A stretch of 25,866 nucleotides of DNA from Bacteroidales bacterium. GTDB taxonomy: Bacteria > Bacteroidota > Bacteroidia > Bacteroidales > F082. Position numbers and translations under genes: made by a program. The stretch is from positions 1 through 25,866 of the forward strand of contig JASBYY010000041.1 of NCBI GenBank assembly GCA_029983675.1, read 5' to 3'. The notes under the pieces were generated by a model. The model searched no databases, had not been told where the DNA came from, and saw only the letters and a list, made by a program, of their open reading frames with translations. Positions 23,528-25,866 of the stretch are shown here, piece by piece (the first letter of the stretch is position 1; each line of letters starts with the position of its first letter).

Positions 23528-25866
23528 ATGAAGAAGTTTTTGTACAAACCAAATGAAACAAGGAGGTGGAAGAACCATCGATGTGAATCTCCGCAAGGAA
23601 GCGTACGCTTTCTGATGCGATTCACCTTGTTATTAATGCTGTTCCCCGTTGCGATATGGGGCGGCGGGCTGAAGGCCCAGACTCCCCCCGAAGGATTGCA
23701 CATGAATAAAACCTGGACGCCTACCAGCGAAACCGGCGATAAGGGTTATGTCACTCTTGAATCTTTTGTTACAGGCACATCCGTAACCACCCAAACACCT
23801 GTGCCCTGCGATATCGCACTCGTGATCGACGTATCTGGTTCGATGCGCTGGGGATTGGAACAAGTCAGTTATTCTAACCTTGACCAAACAAAGGGTCTTA
23901 TTGAAGGGTATTATGTGCGGCAATCTACCGGCAGTTCTAGTACATATTATTTGGTAAGATGGAATCCTAGCAAGAATAGATGGGAAGAAAGACAGAGTGG
24001 AGAATGGGTAACACTTCCAAGCTACGCCTATAGTCATTTGTTTATCTCTCGCATAGGAGCCTTGAAGGATGCGGTGGGTGCGTTTGTGGATAACATTGCT
24101 ACCCATGCCGTAGCGAACAGTGTGGAACACCGTATCAGCATTATCAAATTTGCATCGGCTGAATATGCTCCCGGTTCCGGCACCAATGTTCTGGAGGATA
24201 TCGTAGAGGGAAATGATTTTAATTCATCGGGTTACAATTACACGCAAGTACTTATCAAACGTCGCATAGCCTCATCGGATGCTGGATATATCAAGGGACA
24301 AGTCAATAGCCTTGTGGCAGCAGGAACTACGGCCACGGATTTTGGTATGAGCTTGGTGCAGGTTCTCCTTCCTTCGCTACAACAGGGTGAACAAAGGGCC
24401 AGGACGGTGGTGATGTTCACCGATGGATCGCCCACGCATTCAAATGGATTTCAAGCAGCAGTGGCAAATACTACAATAGGAAGCTATGCCAAGCCCTTAA
24501 AACAGGACGGCGTTAATATTTATACGGTAGGTACTTTTGGACCATCAGGTCCTTCCACAAATGAGAATACATTTATGAACTATGTGTCGTCCAATTATCC
24601 CTATGCTGTAAGCATGACCAATGGTGGAGTCCAAGAGTCAAATGTTTACTACTTCACCGCCGATGACCCTGCCAACCTGTCCAATGTATTTACCACCATT
24701 GCCACAAACAGTACCGATGTCCCTGTGCAAATGAATGTGCAGACCATTGTGCAGGACCAGGTTGCCCCCAATTTTATGCTTCCTGCCGGTGCCACCCCTG
24801 ATAATATCAAGGTGTATGCACCCAGATGTACAGGATTTGCGTATGGAAAATATACTTTTGAACCCATTGCCGATGGCGCTGCGCCAACGGGAAACCAACT
24901 GTTTAATGCTGTTACCATCAGACGCCCCGACATCATTCGGGTGACGGGTTTCGACTTTTCTGAGAATTGGTGCGGCTTGGAACAACCGTCGGGAACCCCT
25001 CACGGCAGGAAATTGGTCATTCAAATTCCTTTGGAAGTTGAAGAAGGCGTTTGGGGCGACGGACTGCCCACCAATGGTCCTTTGACACTCATCTTCCCCA
25101 ATGGCGACACTTTACACCCTATTGGTGCCTTTGAGATTCCTACTGCCAACGTGCTGGGCGACGTGTGGACGGAAATCGTCACCGTGCAACCTACAGGCTT
25201 CGATCCCCAGAACATCGATTCTCCCGAAGACTTGGCCTGGTTCATCAGCGTGGTGAACGGACGCGCCAACTATAGTCAGAACTCCGGCGTGTCGCCAACC
25301 CCGGCCACCAACGGCAAGCTCATGGCCGACATCGACATGAGCGCGCACAACTGGGTTTCGATCGGCGGTGGCAACACGCCCTACGCAGGCACTTTCGACG
25401 GCAACGGCCATGTCGTCACCGGCCTGAAGAACAATGCCTCCAAGTTCTACAAACAGGGGGAAAACGTTGTGGTTTATCCCGGCATGTTCGGAAAAGTGGG
25501 CGACGGCGGTGTGGTGAAGAACGTCTTTGTGCTGGAAAGCGATTTTCGCACCAAAGCTTATGATCAACTCAAGACACACTTCGGCATCCTTGTTGACACT
25601 TTGGATCAAGGAGCCCAGCTCTTCAACTGCGAGGCCGCGGGTTGTCTCGCCACCACGCCCGATGAGGTTCGGACAGCTCCCGTGCAATACGACAATTCCG
25701 ATCTGATTTTCGGCGGTTTGGTGGGGCTGAATGACGGCGGCACCATCCACTCCTCCATGTCAATGGCCCGGCTCACGGGTTTCGCCATGGGCGGCGCCGT
25801 GGGAGAGAACTGGGGTAGCCTCAGAAACAGCTTCACCAATGCCCGGTTTGATTACATTGGAACACC
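23528..25866 (+). CDS. large secreted vWA- and GLUG-domain surface protein (incomplete at right edge)
   Basis: An open frame of 779 codons that runs off the window. The N-terminus has an unusually long charged region (KKFLYKPNETRRWKNHRC) before the hydrophobic core FTLLLMLFPVAIWGGGLKAQ; an internal Met at residue 30 is an alternative start. A von Willebrand A domain follows with an intact MIDAS: DVSGS (D101, S103, S105), T270 and D299 in FTDGSP. Between the first MIDAS motif and helix 1 is an aromatic-rich insertion of about 60 residues (YYVRQSTGSSSTYYLVRWNP). After about residue 400 a beta-rich stretch leads to GLUG motifs: GTFDGNGHVVTGL (621 on) and GGLVGLNDGGTIHSS (729 on). This architecture suggests an adhesin or surface-attached matrix protein, possibly a type IX secretion client, but the C-terminus that would show this lies outside. 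The first 1.3 kb is markedly more AT-rich than the rest. Confidence 0.88.
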   Translation, partial: MKKFLYKPNETRRWKNHRCESPQGSVRFLMRFTLLLMLFPVAIWGGGLKAQTPPEGLHMNKTWTPTSETGDKGYVTLESFVTGTSVTTQTPVPCDIALVIDVSGSMRWGLEQVSYSNLDQTKGLIEGYYVRQSTGSSSTYYLVRWNPSKNRWEERQSGEWVTLPSYAYSHLFISRIGALKDAVGAFVDNIATHAVANSVEHRISIIKFASAEYAPGSGTNVLEDIVEGNDFNSSGYNYTQVLIKRRIASSDAGYIKGQVNSLVAAGTTATDFGMSLVQVLLPSLQQGEQRARTVVMFTDGSPTHSNGFQAAVANTTIGSYAKPLKQDGVNIYTVGTFGPSGPSTNENTFMNYVSSNYPYAVSMTNGGVQESNVYYFTADDPANLSNVFTTIATNSTDVPVQMNVQTIVQDQVAPNFMLPAGATPDNIKVYAPRCTGFAYGKYTFEPIADGAAPTGNQLFNAVTIRRPDIIRVTGFDFSENWCGLEQPSGTPHGRKLVIQIPLEVEEGVWGDGLPTNGPLTLIFPNGDTLHPIGAFEIPTANVLGDVWTEIVTVQPTGFDPQNIDSPEDLAWFISVVNGRANYSQNSGVSPTPATNGKLMADIDMSAHNWVSIGGGNTPYAGTFDGNGHVVTGLKNNASKFYKQGENVVVYPGMFGKVGDGGVVKNVFVLESDFRTKAYDQLKTHFGILVDTLDQGAQLFNCEAAGCLATTPDEVRTAPVQYDNSDLIFGGLVGLNDGGTIHSSMSMARLTGFAMGGAVGENWGSLRNSFTNARFDYIGT

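Overview
The window looks like a chromosomal segment of a Bacteroidota species, most likely order Bacteroidales. The evidence is the recurrent -7 promoter box of the form TAnnTTTG (seen upstream of at least nine transcription units), the lack of strong Shine-Dalgarno sequences, and family content typical of that phylum: an OstA-like protein, a DUF4249-type lipoprotein, an M64 peptidase, an MntP pump and a GLUG-repeat surface protein. This is inference from sequence only; genus cannot be named.

Layout. 1-1169: isoprenyl diphosphate synthase. 1337-4872: two-gene envelope operon (membrane O-acyltransferase, then an LTA-synthase-like sulfatase-fold enzyme). 4873-5282: non-coding, holding a 140-bp MITE-like element with a 9-bp target duplication and an inverted copy of a nested-hairpin repeat. 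5283-6923 (-): OstA-like protein. 7065-10236 (+): tightly overlapping MazG-like / GH25 lysozyme / TPR operon. 10389-11012: SHOCT lipoprotein ending in a strong terminator. 11123-13157 (-): an acidic protein of unknown function plus rsmI. 13226-13810: tdk. 13819-15732 (-): M64 peptidase and CvpA. 15882-15955 (-): tRNA-Pro(CGG). 16127-17381 (-): mntP and an alpha/beta hydrolase. 17615-18604 (+): DUF4249-like lipoprotein. 18757-20601 (-): U32/RlhA-like enzyme.

The accessory part is 20650-23260. A two-gene RloA/RloB (AbiL-type) anti-phage cassette, an ATPase plus a TOPRIM protein, sits between copies of the nested-hairpin repeat, including a perfect 62-bp direct repeat on both sides. The same repeat family occurs inverted at 5108-5229. 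From 23528 to the right edge runs an incomplete large secreted protein with a von Willebrand A domain and GLUG motifs.

Most genes are housekeeping or envelope functions. The most interesting signals are the repeat-bounded defence cassette, hairpins inserted inside the loops of other hairpins with compensatory stem changes, the MITE-like element, and a compositional shift inside the vWA gene.
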